Shown: one piece after another, positions 7,442-15,919 of the stretch | Position numbering within the stretch: position 1 is the first letter of the stretch | Layout: every line of letters begins with the position of its first letter | Assembly: GCA_015060765.1 (NCBI GenBank) | Contig: SUXW01000007.1 | Coordinates: 1 to 64,000, forward strand | From: Bacteroides sp. | Lineage (GTDB): Bacteria; Bacteroidota; Bacteroidia; Bacteroidales; Bacteroidaceae | Length of the DNA stretch: 64,000 nucleotides | Direction of reading: 5' to 3' | The notes under the pieces: model-generated | Seen by the model: only the letters and a program-made list of their open reading frames with translations | Databases searched by the model: none | Told to the model about the DNA's origin: nothing | Translations under genes and position numbers: made by a program

Positions 7442-8509
7442 ATGCAAGAATTCGTAGACGAGATAGATGACAATCTGGACGACCTTGAACCGATAGTCGA
7501 CAATCCGGCGGAACTATACGAACACTTCCGCGTGGTAGTGGACAAAGGCCAGAAACAGGTACGTGTAGACAAATACTTGTTCGAACGATTGGTCAACTCA
7601 TCGCGCAACCGCATCCAGAAAGCAGCGGATGCCGGTTTTGTCATGGCCAACGGAAAACCGGTGAAAAGCAGCTACAAAGTAAAGCCCAATGATGTGCTTA
7701 CCTTGATGCTCGACCGTCCCCGATATGAAAACGACATCATTCCCGAAGATATTCCACTGAATATAGTGTACGAAGACGAAGACTTGATGGTCATCAACAA
7801 ACCAGCCGGACTGGTGGTACATCCCGGATGTGGAAATTACCACGGGACCTTGGTCAATGCCATAGCCTGGCACCTGAAGGACAACCCGAAGTACGATCCC
7901 AACGATCCGCAAGTAGGACTGGTACATCGCATCGACAAAGACACTTCGGGATTGTTGGTCGTAGCCAAGACCCCCGATGCCAAGACCCACCTCGGCCTGC
8001 AGTTCTTCAATAAGACCACCAAGCGCAAGTACAATGCCGTGGTATGGGGAACGGTAGAGAACGACGAAGGCACCATCGAAGGAAATATCGGACGCAATCC
8101 GAAAGACCGCATGCAGATGGCCGTACTGAGCGACCCTACCCAAGGCAAGCATGCCGTGACCCATTACAAGGTCTTGGAAAGATTGGGATATGTAACCTTG
8201 GTGGAGTGTGTACTCGAAACGGGGCGTACCCATCAGATACGCGTACACATGAAACACATTGGCCATACGTTGTTCAACGACGAGCGATACGGCGGCCACG
8301 AAATCCTTAAAGGAACTCATTTCAGTAAATATAAGCAATTTGTAAACAACTGTTTCGACACTTGTCCCCGTCAGGCCCTTCATGCCATGACATTGGGCTT
8401 CGTGCATCCCCGTACAGGCGAAGAGATGTTCTTTACCTCCCCCCTTGCCGACGACATGGTGCAGCTGATAGACAAGTGGCGGAACTACATCAGCAATAGA
8501 GAAGTATGA
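7442..8509 (+). CDS. 23S rRNA pseudouridine synthase, RluD family
   Basis: 355 residues. An S4 RNA-binding domain (about 40-100, VRVDKYLFERLVNSSRNRIQ) is followed by the RluA/RluD catalytic domain with the signature HRIDKDTSGLLVVAK; Asp165 is the catalytic nucleophile. The extra 35 acidic N-terminal residues (DEIDDNLDDLEPIVDN) are common in Bacteroidetes members. The likely target is the helix 69 uridines of 23S rRNA, though RluC-type specificity cannot be excluded. Its stop overlaps the ddl start (ATGA), so the two are translationally coupled. Confidence 0.92.
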   Translation: MQEFVDEIDDNLDDLEPIVDNPAELYEHFRVVVDKGQKQVRVDKYLFERLVNSSRNRIQKAADAGFVMANGKPVKSSYKVKPNDVLTLMLDRPRYENDIIPEDIPLNIVYEDEDLMVINKPAGLVVHPGCGNYHGTLVNAIAWHLKDNPKYDPNDPQVGLVHRIDKDTSGLLVVAKTPDAKTHLGLQFFNKTTKRKYNAVVWGTVENDEGTIEGNIGRNPKDRMQMAVLSDPTQGKHAVTHYKVLERLGYVTLVECVLETGRTHQIRVHMKHIGHTLFNDERYGGHEILKGTHFSKYKQFVNNCFDTCPRQALHAMTLGFVHPRTGEEMFFTSPLADDMVQLIDKWRNYISNREV

Positions 8510-9483
8510 AAAAACGTACCATAGCCATCGTAGCCGGTGGAGATTCGAGCGAGCTGGTCGTATCTCTGCGTAGTGCACAAGGAATCTATTCCTTCATTGA
8601 CAAAGAAAAATACAATCTTTACATCGTAGAAATGGAAGGCAAGCGTTGGGAAGTAGTGTTGCCCGACGGAAGCAAGACTCCTATCGACCGTAACGACTTC
8701 AGTTTTCTGGAAGAAGGCGAAAAGAAGAATTTCGACTTTGCCTACATCACCATCCACGGTACTCCGGGTGAAAACGGCATCCTGCAAGGTTATTTCGATT
8801 TGATAGGTATGCCCTACTCCAGTTGCAACGTATTGGTTTCGGCCATTACCTTCAACAAATTCACCTGCAATCAATACCTGAAAGGTTTTGGCATCCGTGT
8901 ATCCGAATCGATGATTCTTCGCAAAGGTTTTGAGATACTCGACGAAGAAGTCATCAACAAGGTAGGCCTGCCCTGTTTCATCAAGCCCAATGCCGGAGGC
9001 TCCAGTTTTGGTGTTACTAAAGTAAAGACCAAGGAAGACATACAACCAGCCATCGAAAAGGCATTCGGCGAAAGCGACGAAGTGATGATAGAAGCCTTTA
9101 TGAAAGGTACCGAAATTACTTGCGGATGCTACAAGACCAAGAACAAGGAAGTGGTGTTCCCCATTACCGAAGTGGTAACCGGCAACGAATTCTTTGACTA
9201 CGACGCCAAGTACAACGGGCAGGTAGAAGAAATCACTCCGGCACGCATTCCGGAAGAGACAGCCGAACGGGTACGACTTCTCACTTCGGCCATCTATGAT
9301 ATCTTGGGATGTTCGGGCATCATCCGCATCGACTACATCATTACCGAAGGCGAAAAGGTGAACTTGCTTGAGATCAACACCACTCCGGGTATGACGGCTA
9401 CCAGCTTCATTCCCCAACAAGTACGTGCCGCAGGTCTTGACATCAAGGATGTGATGACCGATATAATTGAAGACCATTTTTAA
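8506..9483 (+). CDS. ddl: D-alanine--D-alanine ligase
   Basis: 325 residues with ATP-grasp architecture. The N-terminal AGGDSSE segment, the HGTPGENG substrate-binding loop (about residue 83-90), KPNAGGSSFGV for the phosphate-binding region, and NTTPGMTATSFIPQQ near the C-terminus (metal-binding Asn and the omega region) are all present. It joins two D-Ala residues for peptidoglycan synthesis. The start codon overlaps the stop of the upstream pseudouridine synthase gene. Confidence 0.95.
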   Translation: MKKRTIAIVAGGDSSELVVSLRSAQGIYSFIDKEKYNLYIVEMEGKRWEVVLPDGSKTPIDRNDFSFLEEGEKKNFDFAYITIHGTPGENGILQGYFDLIGMPYSSCNVLVSAITFNKFTCNQYLKGFGIRVSESMILRKGFEILDEEVINKVGLPCFIKPNAGGSSFGVTKVKTKEDIQPAIEKAFGESDEVMIEAFMKGTEITCGCYKTKNKEVVFPITEVVTGNEFFDYDAKYNGQVEEITPARIPEETAERVRLLTSAIYDILGCSGIIRIDYIITEGEKVNLLEINTTPGMTATSFIPQQVRAAGLDIKDVMTDIIEDHF

Positions 9484-9488
9484 TGTGG

Positions 9489-9523
9489 AATTAAGAATTA
9501 CCATGCGAAGCCAATTCTTAATT
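9489..9523 (+). terminator. A/T-rich hairpin after ddl
   Basis: aattaagaatt (9489-9499) pairs with aattcttaatt (9513-9523), followed by further copies of the AATTCTTAATT word up to 9537. It is a weak terminator at best, as the next gene runs in the same direction. Confidence 0.45.
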
Positions 9524-9546
9524 TTTAATTCTTAATTTATATTTCT

Positions 9547-10704
9547 ATGAACATACCCGCTGAATTCGACGAAATTCGTCCGTATGCTCCCGAAGAGCTT
9601 CCTCAAGTATACGAAGAACTGATAGCCGACCCTATGTTTCAGGCGGTAGTGGCCCAAGTGATGCCTGGCATTCCTTTCGAAATGCTGGCCGCACAAATGC
9701 GCCAATGCAAGACCAATTTGGATTTTCAGAAAGCTTTCTTCTATAAGCTCCTGAAAGATTTAGTAAAGAAATGTGCCAAAGGAATTGAATTCGACTGCTC
9801 GGCCATCGAGGATAAGTCGGTCAACTACACATTCATTTCCAATCATCGCGACATCATCCTCGATCCCGCTTTCCTCGATGTTTTGCTCATCGAAAATGGA
9901 TTCAATACGGTAGAGATTGCCATTGGCGACAATCTGCTCATTTATCCGTGGATCAAGAAACTGGTCCGCATCAACAAATCATTCATTGTCAAGCGCGGAT
10001 TGGGACTACGCGAACAGCTACAATCTTCCATCCTCATGTCCAAGTATATGCATTTTGCCATTACCCAAAAGCATGAAAATATCTGGATAGCCCAGCGCCA
10101 AGGTCGTGCCAAGGACTCAAACGACCTGACTCAAGACAGTATCCTGAAAATGATGACCATGGCAGGTGAAGGTGATATCATCGACCGTCTGAAAGAAATG
10201 AATCTGGTACCCCTCTCGCTTTCTTATGAATACGACCCATGCGATTATCTCAAAGCGAAGGAAGCCCAACAGAAACGGGATGATGCCAACTTCAAGAAGA
10301 GTCCGCAGGACGACCTTATCAACATGCAGACCGGTCTGTACGGATACAAAGGATTCATCCATTTCCAAACCGCATCGTGCATCAACAAGGAACTGGATGA
10401 AATCAAGCAACGTAACTTACCCAAGACAGAAGTGTATACGGTAATAGCCGAGCTAATAGACAAATACATCCATCAAAATTATCATTTCTATCCGGGCAAC
10501 TACATTGCACACGACCTATTATATAATAAGGTGGAATTTGCCGACCGATATACAACTGCCGACAAGGATACTTTCAACCAATACATAGAAGGCCAGTTGG
10601 CTAAAATCGATTTACCCAACAAGGATGAAGCATTCCTCCGCGAATGCATTTGGGCCATGTATGCCAATCCGTTGTCCAACTACCAGAAAGCCGTCAACGG
10701 ATGA
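9547..10704 (+). CDS. PlsC-like glycerol acyltransferase
   Basis: 385 residues. The acyltransferase domain is recognisable from the block NYTFISNHRDIILDPAFL; His100 is the catalytic candidate, with Asp at 102 and 106 rather than the exact HX4D spacing of standard PlsC. A second block (GLREQLQSSILMSKYM) and the EN-W-AQRQGRAKDS segment near residue 180 correspond to the substrate-binding motifs. No signal peptide is seen. Likely a 1-acylglycerol-3-phosphate acyltransferase in membrane lipid synthesis, but longer than PlsC (about 240 residues) with an unassigned C-terminal part. Its stop overlaps the next start (ATGA). Confidence 0.8.
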   Translation: MNIPAEFDEIRPYAPEELPQVYEELIADPMFQAVVAQVMPGIPFEMLAAQMRQCKTNLDFQKAFFYKLLKDLVKKCAKGIEFDCSAIEDKSVNYTFISNHRDIILDPAFLDVLLIENGFNTVEIAIGDNLLIYPWIKKLVRINKSFIVKRGLGLREQLQSSILMSKYMHFAITQKHENIWIAQRQGRAKDSNDLTQDSILKMMTMAGEGDIIDRLKEMNLVPLSLSYEYDPCDYLKAKEAQQKRDDANFKKSPQDDLINMQTGLYGYKGFIHFQTASCINKELDEIKQRNLPKTEVYTVIAELIDKYIHQNYHFYPGNYIAHDLLYNKVEFADRYTTADKDTFNQYIEGQLAKIDLPNKDEAFLRECIWAMYANPLSNYQKAVNG

Positions 10705-11345
10705 AGCTTTTTCAAAAAATAATACCTGTTCTCTTCATCGCAAGCATGTTCTATGCTTGCGATGAGGAGGAATATGTATACCCGGATGTGCTGACCGAAA
10801 TCCTCAACCTAGAAACAGATGCTCAAGGATACGGTCATCGGCTCATCACCGACGAAGGAAAGACTTGGTCCATTCCCCAATCCCAACGGCCGGACGAGCT
10901 GACTTCCGATTCGCTCTATCGTGTTCTCTGCAAATACGTCCCCAACGAAAATGGAGAAGCTACGGTCTATACCCTACAATCAGTCAATGCCCCTCTACCT
11001 AAAGTAGAGAGCGAATTCAAGACCCTCCATACCGATGCCGTCAGCATTCAAAGCATTTGGCGGAGTGGAGAGTATCTGAACCTGATTCTCCAAGTCATGG
11101 TAAAAGACCAGAAACACGAGTTTGCATTTGTCGACCAAGGTATCACCACCAATGAAGACGGAACAAAGACCTTGTCGCTTATGCTTTATCACAACCGCAA
11201 CAACGATGTAGAAGGTTTTTACCGCAAAGCCTATCTTTCCGTCCCTTTGTGGCATTATCAAAATCAATTAACCCCAGGCGATTCCATCACTTTCCAGTTG
11301 AACACCTACGAAGAAGGAAGGACCGTCCGCACATTCAACTACTAA
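10701..11345 (+). CDS. NigD-like lipoprotein
   Basis: 214 residues beginning with a lipoprotein signal (lipobox ASMFYAC, Cys about 19), followed by DEEEYVYPDVL. The arrangement of a short OB-like N-terminal domain (YGHRLITDEGKTWSI) and a beta-rich C-terminal domain (LILQVMVKDQKHEFAF) matches the NigD family of Bacteroides, which is named from a bacteriocin-associated locus but is of unknown function. The start at 10701 is fixed by the signal peptide; the longer frame lies inside the upstream gene. Confidence 0.82.
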   Translation: MKLFQKIIPVLFIASMFYACDEEEYVYPDVLTEILNLETDAQGYGHRLITDEGKTWSIPQSQRPDELTSDSLYRVLCKYVPNENGEATVYTLQSVNAPLPKVESEFKTLHTDAVSIQSIWRSGEYLNLILQVMVKDQKHEFAFVDQGITTNEDGTKTLSLMLYHNRNNDVEGFYRKAYLSVPLWHYQNQLTPGDSITFQLNTYEEGRTVRTFNY

Positions 11346-11348
11346 CTT

Positions 11349-11750
11349 ATGATCAAGACACTTTATTTTTTCCTGTTTGTCACATTCTTTTCATTAGGCA
11401 TGTGGGCATGTACCAGTAAAGATTTAAAATACAAGAACTTCACTTCCGGCCAATTCCAAGAATTGATTAAAGACACTAATATCCAATTGGTGGATGTGCG
11501 AACCGTTGCCGAGTTCAGCGAAGGGCACATTCCAGGCAGCCTCAACATCAATGTAAAGGATGAAGAAAGGTTTCCTCTGGCCGTAGATGAATTGTTGGAC
11601 AAAGAAAAACCGGTAGCCGTGTATTGCCGGAGCGGACGCCGTAGTCGTACCGCTGCCGAATTTCTGATAAAGAAAGGCTTCAAGAAAGTCTACAACCTTG
11701 ACAAAGGCATCCTGAACTGGATAGAAGAAGGCCGCGAAGTGGAAAAATAA
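11349..11750 (+). CDS. Rhodanese-domain lipoprotein
   Basis: 133 residues: a lipoprotein signal (lipobox LGMWAC) then a single rhodanese domain with VDVRTVAEFSEGHIPGSLNI and the active-site loop CRSGRRSRTA, Cys93 being the persulfide-forming residue. It probably faces the periplasm and could transfer sulfur or handle thiols or cyanide. It follows the NigD-like gene after 3 bp. Confidence 0.9.
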   Translation: MIKTLYFFLFVTFFSLGMWACTSKDLKYKNFTSGQFQELIKDTNIQLVDVRTVAEFSEGHIPGSLNINVKDEERFPLAVDELLDKEKPVAVYCRSGRRSRTAAEFLIKKGFKKVYNLDKGILNWIEEGREVEK

Positions 11751-11851
11751 AAATAAGTCCGAAAACATGAAGTGAAGCTTGATAATGTGAGTAGAAAGCG
11801 GCAAATTGGCATCTTTATTTCGATACACTCACTAGTAAGGAGAGACATACA

Positions 11852-11999
11852 TTTGACATTTTTGTCATTTCTGACAGTTGTTTTCAAAGAATATATCGTA
11901 TTCAATATATAAATTTCATTAATAGAATTATTCGTGTTTATACATATAATTCCATTAAAATGTTTGAAAACATCTGTCAGAAATGACAAATCTGTCAAA
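11852..11999. repeat. Large inverted-repeat element 1
   Basis: Arms tttgac..ctgacag (11852-11877) and ctgtcag..gtcaaa (11974-11999) are inverted copies matching at 24 of 26 positions; similarity continues inward through ttgttttcaaa / tttgaaaaca to about 11889 and 11962. The roughly 72-bp centre is almost pure A/T. Each arm itself contains alternating TGACA/TGTCA words. Confidence 0.85.
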
Positions 12000-12036
12000 A
12001 CAAAGCCTTAAAAATCTATTGCCAGCAAAAGTTGAT

Positions 12037-12185
12037 TTCGTCAAGTTCGTCAAGTTCGACGGACTTGGCGAAACTTTTTATATGCATTATAATGATATAT
12101 AATTTTTGTAATTGAATATATTTAAAATATGTAATACACAAATAAAAGTTATAAAACAGCCGTCGAACTTGACGAACTTGACGAA
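12037..12185. repeat. Large inverted-repeat element 2
   Basis: Arms of 26 bp (12037-12062 and 12160-12185) are perfect inverted copies and consist of two 9-bp direct repeats of cgtcaagtt plus cgacgg. The 97-bp centre is A/T-rich. Overall size (149 bp) matches element 1 (148 bp), which ends 37 bp upstream. Confidence 0.88.
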
Positions 12186-12205
12186 GCAGTACGGAAAGAA
12201 AAAAC

Positions 12206-12269
12206 AAACCGACCGTTTAGCGGCCGTAAACCGACGGTTTCTTCTCCGTAAACCGACCATTTATTTTAT
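12206..12269 (+). repeat. Tandem array, 3 units of 22 bp
   Basis: Units start at 12206, 12228 and 12250, each beginning aaaccgac followed by (c/g)(g/a)ttt; the palindromic core is AAACCGnCGGTTT. The first two end in ccgt. Same structure as the arrays at 1380 and 1460. Confidence 0.8.
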
Positions 12270-12329
12270 AAACCCTTAACTTACCTACATGCTGGCATGT
12301 GTTATTCGACAACAAGTCAGTCCGCTTAG

Positions 12330-12446
12330 GCGACATCTTTGCCACAAGTAGTTACGTTCAGTAATGGCAACACCATCACTTACTTGTATGCTGCGGATGG
12401 AAGAAAGCTCCGCACGGTGCATAAAACGAAAGTTAATCTATTAACC
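12330..12446 (+). pseudogene. Remnant of an RHS/YD-repeat protein gene
   Basis: Reading from 12333 gives TSLPQVVTFSNGNTITYLYA followed by ADGRKLRTVHKTKVN, a typical YD-repeat segment of Bacteroides RHS-family wall proteins (LP..V.F..GN.I.YLY.ADG.KLR). A stop lies just upstream at 12327 and the frame runs into the 3' end of the pectate lyase gene without any further RHS sequence. No start codon or other domain survives, so this is a fossil fragment. Confidence 0.75.
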
Positions 12447-13571
12447 TCATCTTAATCCACCTATTTCAGGACTAGACATTTTCTTTTTCCACTTCTTGTA
12501 ATCGCGCAACAATTTACTTCCATTAGTGGTATACCAACTATAGCCGTTGCGGCGTTCATGTTCTATCTCCGATACATTATATTTGATGATACCGTCGCGC
12601 CCGCAGAATATTGGACGGCAATCGTCCAAAGAATAGAAACGCGCCCAAAGCGTCTTACACGGTTCTCCTTCCTTACAAGGAACTATCCGATAATCCTTTT
12701 TCCCATCTTCGTTGGTAAAGAATTCGTAACGAAATCCTTCTATCTTATTTTCCTCCAACCAAACGACCGCATTTTCGATGGCCTCTTTCACTCTTTGCGA
12801 AGGGTTAGGCAACGACATCAGCAACTGAACGATTCCCATAGATTCCGTTCCGCTGAACGAAGGATGTTCGTATGCACGAGCTTTAGCCGGCAACAATGTC
12901 TTTTCATCGTGCTGGGCACACCATACTGTCAGTTTGCCGTCCTTCTTTATCTGGGTATTCAGGATACATTCTATACCCTTATCGAATGCCACACGAGCCT
13001 TATTGCAAAGTTCATCCGACACATAGGTATAGGGAACTTTCTTTTCAAAGATTTCGCGCAACAAGTTCAATAGATTTACCATGGCATTGTCATTGTATGT
13101 GATATGTGTATAGTAACCGGTAGGACGAGGCCAGAATTGAGGCCAGCCACCGTTTTCATACTGCCCACTCAACAAATAAAGAATACCTGCCATTGCCGCT
13201 TCCTTATACTTCTCCTTATTGGTTGCCAAATACAAACGTGACAAATAACGGATTTCGGTAGTAGTAGCACTATTGTCTATGGTACTTTCATTGATGTTCT
13301 TTTTGGCAGCCTTTACTTTTTCAATTTCTTCGTCACTCAATTCGGCAGGCATAAAAATATTTTTAGGCCAACCGCCGGTTTCAAGCTGATAAAGCAATAC
13401 ATTGTCACCAATGCGCGAGGCTTCTTCCGTCTGGAAAAAAGCATCATCAAACTTAGGAGCAATCCTTACCCAATTCTTGTAATTCTGCTTTTCCTTGTAA
13501 GTCTTTTGCTGGGCTTGCAAAGGGAGCAGTCCTACCAATAAGAAAATATAAAGGAGCATTCGTTTATTCAT
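12447..13571 (-). CDS. Secreted pectate lyase, family PL10
   Basis: 374 residues with a signal peptide (MNKRMLLYIFLLVGLLPLQAQ). The body has the alpha/alpha-toroid pattern of PL10: LLYQLETGGWPKNIFMP near residue 60, IDNSATTTEIRYLSRLY near residue 100, GGWPQFWPRPTGYYTHITYNDNAMVNLL near residue 140-170, and RFYSLDDCRPIFCGRDG near the C-terminus, the last carrying the conserved catalytic Arg region. PL10 enzymes cut homogalacturonan by calcium-assisted beta-elimination. It has its own promoter and lies alone between the RHS remnant and the argF' operon. It fits the pectinases elsewhere in the window (47.5-51.9 kb). Confidence 0.9.
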   Translation of the reverse strand: MNKRMLLYIFLLVGLLPLQAQQKTYKEKQNYKNWVRIAPKFDDAFFQTEEASRIGDNVLLYQLETGGWPKNIFMPAELSDEEIEKVKAAKKNINESTIDNSATTTEIRYLSRLYLATNKEKYKEAAMAGILYLLSGQYENGGWPQFWPRPTGYYTHITYNDNAMVNLLNLLREIFEKKVPYTYVSDELCNKARVAFDKGIECILNTQIKKDGKLTVWCAQHDEKTLLPAKARAYEHPSFSGTESMGIVQLLMSLPNPSQRVKEAIENAVVWLEENKIEGFRYEFFTNEDGKKDYRIVPCKEGEPCKTLWARFYSLDDCRPIFCGRDGIIKYNVSEIEHERRNGYSWYTTNGSKLLRDYKKWKKKMSSPEIGGLR

Positions 13572-13600
13572 ACTATAGCGTTTTAATTAGTTAGACTCCA

Positions 13601-13634
13601 CAAATATAAAAATTTGAGTTTACACTCACACAAA
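13601..13634 (-). promoter_or_regulatory. Probable promoter of the pectate lyase gene
   Basis: Minus strand: TTTG (13634-13631), 22 bp, TATATTTG (13608-13601), 30 bp before the start codon. The -33 box overlaps the terminator of the argF' operon. Confidence 0.55.
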
Positions 13635-13668
13635 AAAATGTCCGATATTTTAACTATCGGACATTTTT
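13634..13668 (-). terminator. Terminator of the proBA-argF' operon
   Basis: Perfect 14-bp stem aaaaatgtccgata (13634-13647) with tatcggacattttt (13655-13668), starting 19 bp after the argF' stop. Confidence 0.85.
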
Positions 13669-13686
13669 CATCTTTGTATCAAAATA

Positions 13687-14652
13687 TTATTTCAATCCTT
13701 GCAACATACGTTTCAGCACAACGGTAGCCGAAATTTCACGATTGGCCGCTTCGGGAATAACCAACGAAGTGGGCGCTTCAATCACCTCATCGGTCACAAT
13801 CATGTTACGACGTACCGGAAGACAATGCATAAAGTGAGCATTGTTGGTTACTGCCATGTGAGCAGCATCTACCGTCCAACTCATATCCTTGCAAAGAATC
13901 TTTCCATAGTCTTCGGGACGGGTAACTCCCGGACACGCCCAATTCTTGGCATAGATAAAATCGGCCCCTTCGAAAGCCTTCATCTGGTTATATTCCACTT
14001 TGGCTCCGCGAACAAAAGCCGGATCGAGTTCATAACCTTCGGGATGAGTAATGACAAAATCCACATCGGCTTCGTTCATGAAATCGGCAAACGAGTTGGG
14101 TACAGCTTGTGGCAAAGCCTTGGGATGCGGTGCCCAAGTAAGTACAACTTTAGGACGATCTTTTTTCTTATACTCTTCGATAGTAATCAAATCGGCAAAC
14201 GCCTGAAGTGGATGACCGGTAGCCGCTTCCATAGAGAATACCGGTTTGCCCGAATACTTGATAAACTGGTTCAAGATTTTTTCTGTATAATCGTCTTCTC
14301 TACTTTCAAACTGTGCAAAGGAACGTACTCCAATGATATCGCAATACGAAGCCATAACCGGAATAGCCTCCAATAAGTGTTCACTCTTGTCGCCATCCAT
14401 AATCACACCCCGTTCGGTTTCCAGTTTCCAGGCACCTTGGTTCACATCGAGCACAATGACATCCATACCCAGATTACGGGCAGCCTTTTGTGTACTCAAG
14501 CGAGTACGCAAACTATTGTTAAAGAAGATAAGCAAACAAGTCTTATGCTTACCCAAACTTTCGTATTTATAACGGTCCTGCTTGATTTCGAACGCTTCAG
14601 CCAAAGCAGTTTTCAAGTCACCTAAATCGAAAACATTTCTGTAGTATCTCAT
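13687..14652 (-). CDS. argF': N-succinylornithine carbamoyltransferase
   Basis: 321 residues. The carbamoyl-phosphate site SLRTRLSTQKA (about 47-57) and the HCLPVRRN block (about 277-284) place it in the acylornithine transcarbamylase group rather than classical OTCase. Length and sequence closely follow the Bacteroides fragilis enzyme, which uses N-succinyl-L-ornithine. Residue 90, where the B. fragilis enzyme has Pro and the acetylornithine enzymes have Glu, is Ser here (codon at 14383-14385). The ATG at 14652 gives the family N-terminus. It ends the XRE-AMP ligase-proB-proA-argF' operon, 16 bp after proA. It should make N-succinylcitrulline for arginine synthesis. Confidence 0.93.
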   Translation of the reverse strand: MRYYRNVFDLGDLKTALAEAFEIKQDRYKYESLGKHKTCLLIFFNNSLRTRLSTQKAARNLGMDVIVLDVNQGAWKLETERGVIMDGDKSEHLLEAIPVMASYCDIIGVRSFAQFESREDDYTEKILNQFIKYSGKPVFSMEAATGHPLQAFADLITIEEYKKKDRPKVVLTWAPHPKALPQAVPNSFADFMNEADVDFVITHPEGYELDPAFVRGAKVEYNQMKAFEGADFIYAKNWACPGVTRPEDYGKILCKDMSWTVDAAHMAVTNNAHFMHCLPVRRNMIVTDEVIEAPTSLVIPEAANREISATVVLKRMLQGLK

Positions 14653-14668
14653 ATATTCTCCCTCTTTA

Positions 14669-15919
14669 TTATTGTCTAATCTGTCCTTCCCCTTCAATCA
14701 CCCATTTATAGGTATTCAGTTCCTCCAGCCCCATCGGTCCGCGAGCATGGAGTTTCTGTGTACTGATACCGATTTCTGCTCCCAAGCCAAACTCACCGCC
14801 ATCGGTAAACGAAGTCGGCACATTAACATATACACAAGCCGAATCCACGGCCTTGACAAAATAATCGGCTGCCGCCTGGTTTTCGGTTACGATACATTCG
14901 CTATGTCCGGAGCCGCATCGACCTATGTGAGCAACCGCTTCTTCCAGACTATCCACCACCTTAACAGCCATTTTATAGTCCAGAAACTCCGTTCCATAAC
15001 TTTCTTCGGTAGCCGGCAACAACAGTTCCGCAGGATAAACCGACGACAAAGTCTGATAAGCCGTAGTGTCTGCATAAATCAGTACCTTCGAAGATTCCAT
15101 TCCCTTACAAAGCATCGGGATTTCATTCGCTCTATCGCGATGAACCAACAAACAATCCAAGGCGTTGCAAACACTCACCCTACGGGTCTTGGCATTCTTT
15201 ACGATAGCCTCACCCTTCACTGCATCTCCATCCTTGTCGAAATACGTGTGGCAAACACCGGCACCGGTTTCAATGACCGGTATCGTTGCATTCTGACGGA
15301 CAAAATCTATCAAGCCACGTCCACCGCGTGGAATAAGCAAATCCACATAACCACGAGCATTCAGCAATTCTGCCGTTGCATCATGATCGGCCGGAAGCAG
15401 AACAACCAAATCCGGGTTCAAGTTATATTTTTCCAGTACTTCATGGATAACCTCTACAATAGCCCGATTGGAACAATCAGCATCACTCCCGCCTTTCAAC
15501 AAACAAGCGTTACCGGACTTAAAACAAAGGGAGAACACATCGAGAGTTACATTCGGACGTGCCTCGTATATCATACCAATCACACCGAATGGCACACTCA
15601 CCTTTTTCAGTCTCATTCCATTAGGACGAACAGTCGAGCCCAATATCCGTCCAATAGGTGAAGACAACCCCGATACGTCACGAATACCTTGTGCTATTCC
15701 CTGAATACGTCCACTCGTCAATTTCAAACGGTCGTATTTAGGATTGGACACATCCATTCGGGCCAAGTCCTGCGCATTGGCCTCCAATATTTTGTCGGTC
15801 TGCTTCTCCGTAGCATCTGCCACAGCGCACAACACTTCATTAATCAGTTCTTCACTACAAAAAGCGAGCGACTTGCTTGCTTCTCTTACCCGTTGAAAGG
15901 TTTCAGTCAATCTTCCCAT
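14669..15919 (-). CDS. proA: Gamma-glutamyl phosphate reductase
   Basis: 416 residues, the usual length. Aldehyde-dehydrogenase fold with the P5C-pathway signature [26 protein letters not shown], and the catalytic-Cys segment [16 protein letters not shown] around residue 250. It reduces glutamyl 5-phosphate to glutamate semialdehyde with NADPH in proline synthesis. Its start overlaps the proB stop by one base (TAATG), so ProB and ProA are coupled. Confidence 0.97.
   Translation of the reverse strand: MGRLTETFQRVREASKSLAFCSEELINEVLCAVADATEKQTDKILEANAQDLARMDVSNPKYDRLKLTSGRIQGIAQGIRDVSGLSSPIGRILGSTVRPNGMRLKKVSVPFGVIGMIYEARPNVTLDVFSLCFKSGNACLLKGGSDADCSNRAIVEVIHEVLEKYNLNPDLVVLLPADHDATAELLNARGYVDLLIPRGGRGLIDFVRQNATIPVIETGAGVCHTYFDKDGDAVKGEAIVKNAKTRRVSVCNALDCLLVHRDRANEIPMLCKGMESSKVLIYADTTAYQTLSSVYPAELLLPATEESYGTEFLDYKMAVKVVDSLEEAVAHIGRCGSGHSECIVTENQAAADYFVKAVDSACVYVNVPTSFTDGGEFGLGAEIGISTQKLHARGPMGLEELNTYKWVIEGEGQIRQ

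Larger units (their letters stand above)
11751..12446. other. Non-coding island with inverted repeats and a gene remnant
   Basis: About 700 bp without an intact gene, very A/T-rich between structured blocks. It contains two large inverted-repeat elements, a 22-bp tandem array and a fragment of an RHS-type gene, each listed separately. Confidence 0.75.

Noticed and set aside
7598-9504. Two overlapping leftward open frames (326 and 339 codons) opposite rluD and ddl
   Set aside because: Both are antisense to conserved enzymes and have no independent motif.
11852-12185. Insertion sequence
   Set aside because: No transposase frame fits inside the 72- and 97-bp centres, and no target duplications are obvious; kept only as inverted-repeat elements.
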